From Streptomyces venezuelae (GTDB lineage: Bacteria; Actinomycetota; Actinomycetes; Streptomycetales; Streptomycetaceae), in assembly GCF_008642315.1 (NCBI RefSeq), contig NZ_CP029192.1:7192001-7256000 (forward strand): 64,000 nucleotides of DNA, written 5' to 3'. The notes under the pieces were generated by a model that worked only from the letters and a program-made list of their open reading frames with translations, made no database searches and was not told the DNA's origin. The first letter of the stretch is position 1. Every line of letters begins with the position of its first letter. This document shows, piece by piece, positions 16,418 through 25,286 of this stretch. Both the position numbers and the translations under genes were made by a program.

Positions 16418-17299
16418 CTAGCCCGCGCCCATTCTGCCCTGCTCACCCTCCGCCGACTCGGGCGCCCTCACAGGAAGCGGATACGGCGGGGGAGTCCCCC
16501 CGAATTCAGGACAGACCGCCCGGTGATCGCACCAACCGCACAATTTCGTCGGCCTCGGCCGCCAGTTCCCGGTCTCCGTCGCCAACTCGATCGCCTCCCA
16601 CAGCGCGAGCAGCTTCCGCTCCACCCGCTCCAGGTCCGCCACCACCGGGTCGTACGTGATCACATCACCGCTGCCCAGATAGACCAGCTGCAGACGGCGC
16701 GGCACCACACCCTTCAGCCGCCACACCACCAGCGCGTAGAACTTCATCTGGAACAGCGCACCCTCCGCGTACTCAGGACGCGGAGCCTTGCCCGTCTTGT
16801 AGTCCACGATGCGGACCTCACCCGAGGGCGCCACGTCCACCCGGTCGATGATCCCCCGCAGCTTCAGCCCCGAGTCCAGCTCGGCCTGCACGAACAGCTC
16901 CCGCTCGGCAGGCTCCAACCGCGTCGGATCCTCCAGCGTGAACCAGCGCTCCACCAACTTCTCCGCGTCCGACAGCCAGCGCGCCATCCGCTCGCCCTCG
17001 GGATCGTCCGCGAACAGCTCCGACAGCTCCGGCTTGGCCTCCCGCAGCCGGTCCCACTGCCCCGGAATGAGCGACTTGGCCCGCGGCGCGGTCCGCTCAC
17101 CCGCCGGCGCGTCGAAGAGCCGCTCCAGCACCGCATGCACCAACGTGCCCCGCGTCGCCGCCTCACTCGGCTTCTCGGGCAGCTTGTCGATCACCCGGAA
17201 CCGGTACAGCAACGGGCACTGCATGAAATCGCCCGCACGCGAAGGCGACAGGGACGCCGGGCGCACAGCCGCCACGGCGTCGTCGGAGCTGGTTTCCAT
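16418..17299 (-). CDS. RecB/Cas4-like PD-(D/E)XK nuclease with probable Fe-S cluster
   Basis: The 293-residue protein belongs to the RecB-family exonucleases that stand alone in actinobacteria. The N terminus has LSPSRAGDFMQCPLLYRFR, the family's helix that opens the nuclease fold. The catalytic core is visible as IIDRVDV and VRIVDYKTGKA, giving Asp, Asp and Lys, followed by a conserved QMKFYALVVW helix. Cys28 plus Cys254, Cys257 and Cys263 (CGWCDHRAVC) match the one-plus-three cysteine arrangement that holds a 4Fe-4S 'iron staple' in AddB and Cas4. The ATG at 17299 has no Shine-Dalgarno, but a TAGGGT hexamer lies eight bases before it, so translation may be leaderless. A single-strand DNA end-processing role is inferred. 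No CRISPR is nearby. Confidence 0.85.
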   Translation of the reverse strand: METSSDDAVAAVRPASLSPSRAGDFMQCPLLYRFRVIDKLPEKPSEAATRGTLVHAVLERLFDAPAGERTAPRAKSLIPGQWDRLREAKPELSELFADDPEGERMARWLSDAEKLVERWFTLEDPTRLEPAERELFVQAELDSGLKLRGIIDRVDVAPSGEVRIVDYKTGKAPRPEYAEGALFQMKFYALVVWRLKGVVPRRLQLVYLGSGDVITYDPVVADLERVERKLLALWEAIELATETGNWRPRPTKLCGWCDHRAVCPEFGGTPPPYPLPVRAPESAEGEQGRMGAG

Positions 17300-17428
17300 A
17301 GGGACAGACCCTACGACCCGACACTGACAACAGCCGCATACCATCGACGACAGACCCTCTCGCCCTGCATGATCGTGCGGGTAACCACGCCATACCGGGG
17401 CGAGGGACGCTTCGAACGAGGGGACATC

Positions 17429-19042
17429 GTGGACGAAAGCGGCGGGAGCGGCAGGCCGCAGTCCGACGGCGCGGACGGCCCGCGGCCGGCGGAACCACAC
17501 GGCCCGCACCACACGCCCGGCTCCCAGGAGCCGACGCGCCCGATCGGCACGGCCGAGGGACCGGAGCGCCCGGCGGACGGGCCGACGCGCCCGGCCGACG
17601 AGCCCCGGCGACCGGCCGAGCCGCCGAGAGACGAGCACACGACCTCCCTCACCAAGACACCGGGCACCGACACGCCGAGCGCTGAAACTCCGCGCACCGA
17701 AACGCGGCGCGCTGAAACTCCGAGCGCCGAGACGCCGCGCACCGAGAGCCCGCGCGCCGAGACGCCGCCCACCGAAACCCCGCACGCCGAAACGCCGAGG
17801 GAAGAACGCCCCGCCGAACCCCCGCGGCCCCGCGCCGCGTACTCCGGCCGCCCCGGCAAGGGAACCCCCGTACCGCCCAAGGCCCAAAAAGGCCCCGGCG
17901 GCGGCCTCCTCATGGGCAAACCCTTCGGCGTACCCGTCTACGTCGCCCCCAGCTGGTTCCTCGTCGCCGCCCTCATCACCTGGGTCTTCGGCAACCAGCT
18001 CGACCGCGTCCTGCCCGAGCTCGGCGGCGCCCGCTACCTCGTCTCCCTCTTCTTCGCCGTCGCCTTCTACGCCTCCGTACTCGTCCACGAACTCGCCCAC
18101 ACCGTCGCGGCCCTCCGCTTCAAACTCCCCGTGCGCCGCATCCAGCTCCAGTTCTTCGGCGGCGTCTCCGAGATCGAGAAGGAGTCCGAGACCCCCGGCC
18201 GCGAATTCGTCCTCGCCTTCGTCGGCCCCCTCCTCTCCCTCGTCCTCGCCGGCGTCTTCTACGCGGGCATGCAGGCCGTCGACGCGGGCACCGTCCCCGG
18301 CGTCCTCCTCGCCGGCCTGATGATCTCCAACCTCATCGTCGCCGCCTTCAACCTGCTGCCCGGCCTGCCCCTCGACGGCGGCCGCATGCTGCGCGCCGTC
18401 GTCTGGAAGATCACCGGCAAGCCCATGAGCGGCACCGTCGCCGCCGCCTGGGTCGGCCGCGCCCTCGCCATCTCCGTCCTCATCGGACTGCCCCTGCTCA
18501 ACCAGTCCGGCGCCCTCGGCGGCGAAGCCCAGGACATCGGCGGCATGGACACCGTCACCGACGCCCTGCTCGCCGCGATCCTCGCCGCCATCATCTGGAC
18601 CGGCGCGGGAAACAGCCTCCGCATGGCCCGCCTGCGCGAACACCTCCCCGAGCTCCGCGCCCGCACCCTCACCCGCCGCGCCGTCCCCGTCGAAAGCGAA
18701 ACACCCCTCTCCGAAGCACTGCGCCGCGCCAACGAAGCAGGAGCCCGCGCCCTCGTCGTCGTCGACACCGACGGCGACCCCATGGCCCTCGTCCGCGAAG
18801 CGGCCATCGTCTCCGTGCCCCAGCACCGCCGCCCCTGGGTCGGCGTCGGCGGCCTCGCCCAGGACCTCACCGAGGGCATGCGCATCTCCGTCGAGCTCGC
18901 CGGCGAGGAACTGCTCGACACCCTCCGCGCCACGCCCGCCACCGAATACCTCGTCGTCGAGGAGTCCGGCGAGATCTACGGAGTCCTCTCCGCCGCGGAC
19001 GTCGAGCGCGCCTTCGTGAAGGCCATGGCCCGCCCCACCTGA
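17429..19042 (+). CDS. Site-2-protease-like M50 metalloprotease with CBS domains
   Basis: This 537-residue protein is an intramembrane zinc protease. About 160 N-terminal residues are disordered and rich in Pro, Glu, Thr and Arg, with nine five-residue repeats. Then come membrane helices, the active-site HELAH at residues 220-224, and the second zinc-ligand motif LPLDGGRML (Asp316). A C-terminal pair of CBS-like segments (residues about 415-530, with ALVVVDTDGDPMALV and EYLVVEESGEIYGVL) probably senses a nucleotide. The GTG at 17429 was chosen because GAGGGG precedes it; an in-frame ATG at 17369 is an alternative. It lies divergent from the RecB-like gene and just before trmI. The substrate, perhaps an anti-sigma factor or other membrane protein, is unknown. 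Confidence 0.88.
   Translation: MDESGGSGRPQSDGADGPRPAEPHGPHHTPGSQEPTRPIGTAEGPERPADGPTRPADEPRRPAEPPRDEHTTSLTKTPGTDTPSAETPRTETRRAETPSAETPRTESPRAETPPTETPHAETPREERPAEPPRPRAAYSGRPGKGTPVPPKAQKGPGGGLLMGKPFGVPVYVAPSWFLVAALITWVFGNQLDRVLPELGGARYLVSLFFAVAFYASVLVHELAHTVAALRFKLPVRRIQLQFFGGVSEIEKESETPGREFVLAFVGPLLSLVLAGVFYAGMQAVDAGTVPGVLLAGLMISNLIVAAFNLLPGLPLDGGRMLRAVVWKITGKPMSGTVAAAWVGRALAISVLIGLPLLNQSGALGGEAQDIGGMDTVTDALLAAILAAIIWTGAGNSLRMARLREHLPELRARTLTRRAVPVESETPLSEALRRANEAGARALVVVDTDGDPMALVREAAIVSVPQHRRPWVGVGGLAQDLTEGMRISVELAGEELLDTLRATPATEYLVVEESGEIYGVLSAADVERAFVKAMARPT
17672..17806 (+). repeat. 15-bp coding minisatellite in the M50 protease gene
   Basis: Nine imperfect tandem units of 15 bases encode TPSAE, TPRTE, TRRAE, TPSAE, TPRTE, SPRAE, TPPTE, TPHAE and TPREE. 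The unit length keeps the reading frame, so copy number can change without breaking the gene. The encoded part is the disordered tail before the first membrane helix. Confidence 0.9.
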
Positions 19043-19092
19043 GGCAGCCCCCAGGGCCCGCCCAGGTGGTCGGCGGCCCGCGCGGAGGCCGG

Positions 19093-19098
19093 TAGGCT
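19093..19098 (+). promoter_or_regulatory. -10 hexamer of a leaderless trmI promoter
   Basis: TAGGCT ends exactly six bases before the ATG of the methyltransferase gene, and no Shine-Dalgarno is present, as expected for a leaderless transcript. Confidence 0.6.
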
Positions 19099-19104
19099 GG
19101 TCAC

Positions 19105-20007
19105 ATGTCCGAACCGACCGGTGCCGCCCGCCGTCGCGGGCCCTTCAAGGTCGGGGACCAGGTCCAGCTCACCGACCCCAAGGGACGCCACTACACGTTC
19201 ACGCTCGAGGCCGGGAAGAATTTCCACACCCACAAGGGTTCCTTCCCCCACGACGAGCTGATCGGCGCTCCCGAGGGCAGTGTTGTCCGAACCACGGGAA
19301 ACGTCGCCTACCTGGCGCTGCGACCCCTGCTCCCCGACTACGTCCTGTCCATGCCCCGCGGCGCCGCCGTGGTCTACCCCAAGGACGCGGGGCAGATCCT
19401 GGCCTTCGCCGACATCTTCCCCGGCGCACGCGTCGTCGAGGCGGGCGTGGGCTCCGGCTCGCTGAGCAGCTTCCTGCTCCGCGCCATCGGCGACCAGGGC
19501 ATGCTGCACTCCTACGAGCGCCGCGAGGACTTCGCCGAGATCGCCCAGCAGAACGTCGAGCGCTACTTCGGCGGACCGCACCCCGCCTGGCAGCTCACCG
19601 TCGGCGACCTCCAGGACAACCTCAGCGACACCGAGGTCGACCGGGTCATCCTCGACATGCTCGCCCCCTGGGAATGCCTCGAAGCCGTCTCCAAGGCACT
19701 CGTCCCCGGCGGCATCCTCTGCTGCTACGTCGCGACCACCACCCAGCTCGCCCGGACCGTCGAGTCCATCCGCGAGATCGGCGGCTTCAACGAGCCGACC
19801 GCCTGGGAATCGATGATCCGCAACTGGCACATCGAAGGCCTCGCCGTCCGCCCGGACCACCGCATGATCGGACACACCGGCTTCCTCCTCACCGCCCGCC
19901 GCCTCGCGGACGGCGTCGAGCCGCCCATGCGCCGCCGCCGCCCCGCCAAGGGCGCCTACGGCGAGGACTACTCAGGACCGAACGCCGACGGCGGCTCCCC
20001 GCGCTGA
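19105..20007 (+). CDS. trmI: tRNA (adenine-58-N1)-methyltransferase
   Basis: The 300-residue protein is a class I SAM-dependent methylase of the TrmI/Trm61 type that makes m1A at position 58 in the T-loop of tRNA. An N-terminal small beta domain (residues 1-80) is followed by the Rossmann core: VVYPKDAGQILAFADIFPGARVVEAGVGSGSLS (written here as two adjoining elements, the 'YPKD' motif and the SAM-binding GVGSGS loop), then VDRVILDMLAPWE, in which DMLAPWE corresponds to the family's catalytic 'D(M/L)..PW' motif. Homologues work as tetramers. The gene lies in the Streptomyces and mycobacterial neighbourhood of the proteasomal ATPase. Its start has no Shine-Dalgarno but a leaderless-type -10. 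A perfect 22-bp hairpin follows. Confidence 0.93.
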   Translation: MSEPTGAARRRGPFKVGDQVQLTDPKGRHYTFTLEAGKNFHTHKGSFPHDELIGAPEGSVVRTTGNVAYLALRPLLPDYVLSMPRGAAVVYPKDAGQILAFADIFPGARVVEAGVGSGSLSSFLLRAIGDQGMLHSYERREDFAEIAQQNVERYFGGPHPAWQLTVGDLQDNLSDTEVDRVILDMLAPWECLEAVSKALVPGGILCCYVATTTQLARTVESIREIGGFNEPTAWESMIRNWHIEGLAVRPDHRMIGHTGFLLTARRLADGVEPPMRRRRPAKGAYGEDYSGPNADGGSPR

Positions 20008-20036
20008 CCCGCGCGGCACGCCCCGTCCAAAAAGCA

Positions 20037-20086
20037 GGCGCCGCCGCCGAGTTCCCTGACCGACCAGGGAACTCGGCGGCGGCGCC
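20037..20086. terminator. Very strong bidirectional terminator after trmI
   Basis: A perfect 22-base-pair stem with a six-base loop (20059-20064). It is flanked by A5 on the left and GTTTCGTT on the right, so it could stop transcription in either direction. Confidence 0.9.
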
Positions 20087-20223
20087 GTTTCGTTGACAGG
20101 GCACCAGCCCCGTACCCGAAGAACCGCGAGAACCACCGGACCCGGTGTTCCACCTCACTGTGACGTATGGCACGATGCTGGCCACCTCCCCACCGGCACA
20201 GCCCTCACAGGAGACCCTTCCCC

Positions 20224-20811
20224 GTGCAGCACCCCGCGGTCCCGGAACTGGCACACACCACCACCCGCCCCATCCACTGGCTGGCCACCGCGGCCGCACT
20301 CGCCGCCGTCGTCGCGGGCTCCGCCGTCCTGCAGCCCGACGCCGCCACCGCGGCCCAGACCGGCCCCAAGACCCACTCCAGGGCCGCCGCGGGCGCACCC
20401 GTCCCGGTCCCCGCGCCCGACCCCGCCGCCGTCGACTTCCCGATCGCCTGCGGCCCCGTCGACCCCGTGGTGAAGAAGAAGGCCTCCGGCGACCTCGACG
20501 GCGACGGCAGGCCCGAAACCGTCGCCGTCGTCCACTGCGAAGCCGGCTCCGGCACCCCGCCCGACGGCGTCTACGTGATCACCCGGCCCAAGACCGGCAA
20601 ACCCCGCGTGGTCGCCACCCTCCTCGACCCCGAGGACCGACAGAACGTGACCGGCCTCGCCCTGCGCGACGGCGCCGTCACCGCGACCCTGCTCGGCTAC
20701 TCCTCACCCGACGTGCCCCGCTGCTGCCCCGACCGGAAGGACAAGGCCAAGTGGCAGTGGAAGGACGGCACGTTCGAGCGCACCACCCCCGCAGGAGCAC
20801 GCAGCGTGTGA
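20224..20811 (+). CDS. Small secreted protein with a single FG-GAP/EF-like motif, function unknown
   Basis: I do not recognise this 195-residue protein beyond its class. The GTG at 20224 has AGGAG eight bases upstream and begins a signal peptide (hydrophobic core LATAAALAAVVAGSAVL, Ala-rich cleavage zone around residue 40). A Pro/Ala-rich linker and a compact domain of about 115 residues follow. That domain contains SGDLDGDGRPETVAVVHC, an FG-GAP/VCBS-like calcium loop, and a Cys pair in PRCCPDRKDK close to an aromatic KWQWKDGTF end. It is probably exported and folded with disulfides. It lies between trmI and the ferredoxin gene and converges with the latter, 19 bases apart. The role is unknown. 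Confidence 0.75.
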   Translation: MQHPAVPELAHTTTRPIHWLATAAALAAVVAGSAVLQPDAATAAQTGPKTHSRAAAGAPVPVPAPDPAAVDFPIACGPVDPVVKKKASGDLDGDGRPETVAVVHCEAGSGTPPDGVYVITRPKTGKPRVVATLLDPEDRQNVTGLALRDGAVTATLLGYSSPDVPRCCPDRKDKAKWQWKDGTFERTTPAGARSV

Positions 20812-20830
20812 CACCGCCGCAGGGGTGAAA

Positions 20831-21142
20831 TCAGGCCGCGTCGGGGCCGTACACCTCGACGCTGTCCGAAACGCGGCGCACATGAATGCAGTCGCCCGGA
20901 CACTCCTTGGCCGAATCCACCACATCGTTGAGGAGCGTCAGCGGCACGGGCGTTGTCGCCCCAGGAGCCTGCAACAGCTCGTCGTCGGCGCTCTTCACAT
21001 ACGCCAGACCATCGATGTCCAGCTCGAAGACCTCAGGCGCGTACTGCGCACAGATGCCGTCCCCGGTACAGAGGTCCTGGTCGATCCAGACCTCCAGATC
21101 GTGGCCCTCACTGCCGGTCTCGGCCTCGTGCCGCACGGTCAT
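20831..21142 (-). CDS. Ferredoxin, 3Fe-4S type
   Basis: The 103-residue protein resembles the small acidic ferredoxins that feed electrons to P450s in Streptomyces. The pattern is C-x5-C (Cys25, Cys31, in DLCTGDGICAQYAPEVFEL) and, far downstream, a Cys-Pro (Cys81 in AKECPGDCIHV), which suits a 3Fe-4S cluster. The extra Cys85 four residues later could permit a different cluster. The C-terminal half is longer than in classic P450 ferredoxins because of an insertion around residues 50-72. The ATG at 21142 was chosen with AGGAG close upstream. It is divergent from arc across a 254-base region. A partner reductase or P450 is not adjacent; the only P450 in the window is rarE, 23 kb away. Confidence 0.88.
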   Translation of the reverse strand: MTVRHEAETGSEGHDLEVWIDQDLCTGDGICAQYAPEVFELDIDGLAYVKSADDELLQAPGATTPVPLTLLNDVVDSAKECPGDCIHVRRVSDSVEVYGPDAA

Positions 21143-21352
21143 CTCTCCTGCCGGTCTCTGCGCCGAGCGGCCCGACAATGCAGCAAGTCGGGCCAGCCCT
21201 GACGGGTGTTGAACGCTTCGACGATACAACCGCCCGCTTTCCGATGTTGTTGGGTGGGTATTCCCCTGGTGTGAGGGAGAGCGCAAGGGTGAAGATCGGA
21301 CACACCCCCACCGTCTTTGTGATCTAGGGGTTTCAATCGACACCCACCCAGG

Positions 21353-21358
21353 TAGGGT
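21353..21358 (+). promoter_or_regulatory. Probable -10 hexamer for arc
   Basis: TAGGGT lies 38 bases before the arc start codon, in the gap between the divergent ferredoxin and arc genes. The leader then carries the very strong GGAGGAGGTGAGG ribosome binding site. Confidence 0.5.
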
Positions 21359-21396
21359 CAGGAAGCGTCCAGCTCCCCTTGGAGGAGGTGAGGACC

Positions 21397-23163
21397 GTGG
21401 CAGCCCACGACGACGACATCAACCGCGGCATCCGGCCGGGGCGAGGGTCTGAAGACCCTGCCGGTCAGGTTGCCTATCTCGAGCAGGAAATCGCCGTCCT
21501 GCGACGCAAGCTCGCCGACTCTCCGCGTCATACGAGGATTCTCGAAGAGCGGATCGTCGAGCTGCAGACCAACCTGGCCGGCGTGTCCGCACAGAACGAG
21601 CGGCTCGCCAACACGCTCCGTGAGGCCCGCGACCAGATCGTGGCCCTCAAGGAGGAAGTCGACCGGCTCGCACAGCCACCGGCCGGCTTCGGAGTCTTCC
21701 TCGTGGCGAACGAGGACGGCACGGCGGACATCTTCACCGGGGGCCGCAAGCTCCGGGTGAACGTCAGCCCGAGCGTGGAGCTCGAAGAGCTCAGGCGCGG
21801 CCAGGAAGTCATGCTCAACGAAGCGCTCAACGTGGTCGAGGCCATGGAGTACGAGAGCGTCGGCGACATCGTCACCCTCAAGGAGATCCTCGAGGACGGC
21901 GACCGAGCCCTGGTGGTGGGACACACCGACGAAGAACGAGTGGTCCGGCTCGCCGAACCCCTCCTCGACGTCACCATCCGCCCGGGCGACGCCCTCCTTC
22001 TCGAACCCCGCTCCGGCTACGTCTACGAGGTCGTGCCCAAGAGCGAGGTCGAAGAGCTCGTCCTCGAAGAAGTCCCCGACATCAGCTACGAAAAGATCGG
22101 CGGCCTCGGCGGCCAGATCGAAATGATCCGGGACGCCGTCGAACTTCCGTACCTCTACCCCGACCTCTTCAAGGAGCACGAACTGCGGCCCCCCAAGGGT
22201 GTGCTGCTGTACGGGCCCCCCGGCTGCGGCAAAACGCTGATCGCGAAAGCCGTCGCCAATTCACTCGCCAAGAAGGTCGCCGAGGTGACCGGCCAGCCCG
22301 CGGGGAAGAGCTACTTCCTCAACATCAAGGGCCCCGAACTCCTCAACAAGTACGTCGGCGAGACCGAGCGCCACATCCGCCTGGTCTTCCAGCGTGCCCG
22401 TGAGAAGGCGAGCGAGGGCACCCCCGTCATCGTCTTCTTCGACGAGATGGAATCCCTCTTCCGCACCCGCGGATCCGGCGTCAGCTCGGACGTGGAGAAC
22501 ACCATCGTCCCCCAGCTGCTCGCCGAGATCGACGGCGTGGAAGGCCTGGAGAACGTCATCGTCATCGGCGCCTCCAACCGCGAGGACATGATCGACCCCG
22601 CGATCCTGCGCCCCGGACGACTCGACGTGAAGATCAAGATCGAGCGCCCGGACGCCCAGGCCGCGAAGGACATCTTCGCCAAGTACCTCACCGAACGGCT
22701 GCCGCTGCACGCCGACGACCTCGCCGAACACAGCGCCGACCGGCGCTCCACCGTGGACGGCATGATCCAGTCCGTCGTCGAGCAGATGTACGCCGAGTCC
22801 GAGGAGAACCGCTTCCTCGAGGTGACGTACGCGAACGGCGACAAGGAAGTCCTCTACTTCAAGGACTTCAATTCCGGCGCCATGATCGAGAACATCGTGG
22901 GCCGCGCCAAGAAGATGGCCATCAAGGCCTTCCTCGAAGCGAACCAGAAGGGCCTCCGGGTCGCTCACCTCCTCCAGGCTTGCATCGACGAGTTCAAGGA
23001 GAACGAGGACCTGCCCAACACCACCAACCCCGACGACTGGGCCAGGATCTCCGGAAAGAAGGGCGAACGGATCGTGTACATCCGCACCCTCGTCACCGGA
23101 AAGCAGGGCGCGGACACGGGACGCTCCATCGACACGGTGGCCAACACCGGTCAATACCTGTAG
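21397..23163 (+). CDS. arc: Proteasome-associated AAA ATPase ARC/Mpa
   Basis: ARC forms a hexameric ring that recognises Pup-tagged proteins, unfolds them and feeds them to the 20S proteasome. In this 588-residue protein an N-terminal coiled coil (residues about 25-75) is the Pup-binding part. Two OB domains fill about 80-225. The AAA module has Walker A GPPGCGKT (273-280), Walker [10 protein letters not shown] (Asp349-Glu350) and arginine-finger region RPGRLD. The protein ends in GQYL, whose penultimate Tyr is the proteasome gate-opening motif of actinobacterial ARC. The GTG at 21397 follows GGAGGAGGTGAGG and gives the usual family length. First gene of the degradation locus; a terminator follows. 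Confidence 0.97.
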   Translation: MAAHDDDINRGIRPGRGSEDPAGQVAYLEQEIAVLRRKLADSPRHTRILEERIVELQTNLAGVSAQNERLANTLREARDQIVALKEEVDRLAQPPAGFGVFLVANEDGTADIFTGGRKLRVNVSPSVELEELRRGQEVMLNEALNVVEAMEYESVGDIVTLKEILEDGDRALVVGHTDEERVVRLAEPLLDVTIRPGDALLLEPRSGYVYEVVPKSEVEELVLEEVPDISYEKIGGLGGQIEMIRDAVELPYLYPDLFKEHELRPPKGVLLYGPPGCGKTLIAKAVANSLAKKVAEVTGQPAGKSYFLNIKGPELLNKYVGETERHIRLVFQRAREKASEGTPVIVFFDEMESLFRTRGSGVSSDVENTIVPQLLAEIDGVEGLENVIVIGASNREDMIDPAILRPGRLDVKIKIERPDAQAAKDIFAKYLTERLPLHADDLAEHSADRRSTVDGMIQSVVEQMYAESEENRFLEVTYANGDKEVLYFKDFNSGAMIENIVGRAKKMAIKAFLEANQKGLRVAHLLQACIDEFKENEDLPNTTNPDDWARISGKKGERIVYIRTLVTGKQGADTGRSIDTVANTGQYL

Positions 23164-23172
23164 AACACAGGG

Positions 23173-23216
23173 CGGCTGCGGGTGTCCTTCACGGGTACCC
23201 GCAGCCGTCTGTTTTT
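23173..23216 (+). terminator. Terminator after arc
   Basis: An 11-bp stem (CGGCTGCGGGT with ACCCGCAGCCG) is followed by TCTGTTTTT. The U tract makes it a classical intrinsic terminator. Confidence 0.85.
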
Positions 23217-23376
23217 CAATGACAGCAATGATCTCCCCACCAGCGCAAAGGCGTTCTAGGCTCTTCGGTACCGCCGAGTCGCGCAGTGCGGGGACGGGCA
23301 CCGCACACGCACCGGAGCACCAGCGGTACTTGAGCGCCGTTCCCGAACGGGAGCGCCGCCGGGCAAGGAGGGCCGC

Positions 23377-24888
23377 ATGACCGTACGGCGAGTAATGGGC
23401 ATCGAGACGGAGTACGGCATCTCCGTCCCCGGCCACCCCAACGCCAATGCCATGCTCACCTCATCCCAGATCGTCAACGCCTACGCCGCGGCGATGCACC
23501 GGGCGCGACGCGCCCGCTGGGACTTCGAGGAAGAGAACCCGCTGCGGGACGCGCGGGGCTTCGACCTCGCCCGCGAGGCCGCCGACTCCAGCCAGCTGAC
23601 CGACGAGGACATCGGCCTCGCCAACGTCATCCTCACCAACGGCGCACGCCTCTACGTCGACCACGCACACCCCGAATACAGCTCCCCGGAGATCACCAAC
23701 CCCTGGGACGCCGTCCTCTGGGACAAGGCCGGCGAACGCATCATGGCCGAAGCCGCGGAACGCGCCGCGGCACTGCCCGGCGCCCAGCCGATCCACCTCT
23801 ACAAGAACAACACCGACAACAAGGGCGCCTCCTACGGCACGCACGAGAACTACCTGATGAAGCGGGACACCCCCTTCTCCGACATCGTGCGGCACCTGAC
23901 CCCCTTCTTCGTCTCCCGCCAGGTCGTCACCGGAGCGGGACGCGTCGGCATCGGCCAGGACGGCCACGAACATGGCTTCCAGCTCAGCCAGCGCGCCGAC
24001 TACTTCGAAGTCGAGGTCGGCCTCGAGACCACCCTCAAGCGCCCCATCATCAACACCCGTGACGAACCCCACTCGGACGCCGAGAAGTACCGCAGGCTCC
24101 ACGTCATCATCGGCGACGCCAACCTCTCCGAGATCTCGACGTACCTGAAGCTCGGCACCACCTCCCTCGTCCTCGCGATGATCGAGGAGGGCTTCATCGC
24201 GGTGGACCTGGCGGTCGACCAGCCCGTGCGCACCCTCCACCAGATCTCCCACGACCCGTCCCTCAAGCACCCCGTCACGCTGCGCAGCGGACGGTCACTC
24301 ACCGCGGTGCAGCTCCAGATGGAGTACTTCGAGCTGGCCCGCAAATTCGTCGAGGAGCGGTACGGCTCCGACGCCGACGATCAGACGAAGGATGTCCTGT
24401 CCCGCTGGGAAGACGTCCTCGGCCGTCTGGAGAGCGACCCGATGAGCCTCTCCGGAGAGCTCGACTGGGTCGCCAAACGAGAACTCATGGAGGGCTACCG
24501 CCGACGCGACGACCTCGACTGGGACGCCGCGCGCCTCCACCTCGTCGACCTCCAGTACGCCGACGTACGGGCCGAGAAGGGCCTGTACAACCGCCTGGTG
24601 GCCCGGGGCAAGATGAAGCGGCTCCTCGACGAGGCGGACGTCGAGAGGGCCACCACGAAGCCGCCCGAGGACACGCGCGCGTACTTCCGCGGCCGCTGCC
24701 TCGAGCAGTACGCGGACGACGTGGCCGCGGCGTCCTGGGACTCGGTCATCTTCGACCTCCCGGGCCGTGACTCTCTGCAACGGGTCCCCACGCTGGAGCC
24801 CCTGCGCGGCACGAGGAACCACGTCAAGGAACTCCTGGACCGCTGCCGCACGGCAGAGGACCTGGTTCGGGTCCTCTCCGGCGGCTGA
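23377..24888 (+). CDS. dop: Deamidase/depupylase of Pup
   Basis: Dop belongs to the carboxylate-amine/glutamine-synthetase-like fold and removes Pup from substrates; where Pup ends in Gln it also deamidates it. The 503-residue protein has the opening [11 protein letters not shown] with metal-binding Glu10 and the catalytic Asp95 in [15 protein letters not shown]. It also has the [17 protein letters not shown] nucleotide loop and a longer stretch after residue 40 that corresponds to the Dop-specific loop missing in PafA (compare the PafA-like gene at 29972). The ATG at 23377 has AGGAGG upstream. Because Pup here ends in Glu, its main role should be depupylation. It is transcribed with or ahead of pup. 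Confidence 0.96.
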   Translation: MTVRRVMGIETEYGISVPGHPNANAMLTSSQIVNAYAAAMHRARRARWDFEEENPLRDARGFDLAREAADSSQLTDEDIGLANVILTNGARLYVDHAHPEYSSPEITNPWDAVLWDKAGERIMAEAAERAAALPGAQPIHLYKNNTDNKGASYGTHENYLMKRDTPFSDIVRHLTPFFVSRQVVTGAGRVGIGQDGHEHGFQLSQRADYFEVEVGLETTLKRPIINTRDEPHSDAEKYRRLHVIIGDANLSEISTYLKLGTTSLVLAMIEEGFIAVDLAVDQPVRTLHQISHDPSLKHPVTLRSGRSLTAVQLQMEYFELARKFVEERYGSDADDQTKDVLSRWEDVLGRLESDPMSLSGELDWVAKRELMEGYRRRDDLDWDAARLHLVDLQYADVRAEKGLYNRLVARGKMKRLLDEADVERATTKPPEDTRAYFRGRCLEQYADDVAAASWDSVIFDLPGRDSLQRVPTLEPLRGTRNHVKELLDRCRTAEDLVRVLSGG

Positions 24889-24966
24889 AAGGTCATCGGC
24901 GGGGGAATCACCAAGGTGGGTCCCGCACGTTGAGGCAACTGCGGGGCCGATGTCGGACCCGAAGCG

Positions 24967-24972
24967 TAGGGT
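24967..24972 (+). promoter_or_regulatory. Probable -10 hexamer for pup
   Basis: TAGGGT lies 40 bases before the pup start, in the 124-base gap after dop. No good -35 sequence was seen. Confidence 0.45.
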
Positions 24973-25012
24973 CTGATCAAGAACGTCTAACCGAGCGAGC
25001 GGGGTGAGGTAG

Positions 25013-25231
25013 ATGGCGACCAAGGACACCGGCGGCGGACAGCAGAAGGCGACGCGTCCCACCGAGGAGACCGAGGAGCAGACGCAGGACGCGCAGGCTT
25101 CGGAGGACCTCAAGGAACGCCAGGAGAAGCTGAGCGACGACGTCGACTCCGTTCTTGACGAAATTGACGATGTCCTAGAGGAGAACGCAGAGGATTTCGT
25201 TCGATCCTTCGTTCAGAAGGGTGGAGAGTGA
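25013..25231 (+). CDS. pup: Prokaryotic ubiquitin-like protein Pup, C-terminal Glu form
   Basis: Pup is a 72-residue, mostly disordered tag that PafA joins through its C-terminal Glu to lysines of target proteins. The N-terminal half is Gly/Gln/Glu/Thr-rich. The helix-forming region DDVDSVLDEIDDVLEENAEDF binds the coiled coil of ARC, and the end reads FVQKGGE. The last codon before TGA is GAG, so the terminal Glu is encoded directly rather than made from Gln by Dop. It is followed by an endonuclease VII-like gene and prcB. The start has GGTGAGG upstream. Confidence 0.98.
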   Translation: MATKDTGGGQQKATRPTEETEEQTQDAQASEDLKERQEKLSDDVDSVLDEIDDVLEENAEDFVRSFVQKGGE

Positions 25232-25286
25232 TTTCACCTTTGAATCGAAGGCGCTCTTCAGTTCGGCTGGAATTCGCGAGTTGACC

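Noticed and set aside
17672..17806. CRISPR-like array in the repeated region
   Set aside because: The 15-base units are directly adjacent, have no spacers and are in frame inside a protein gene.
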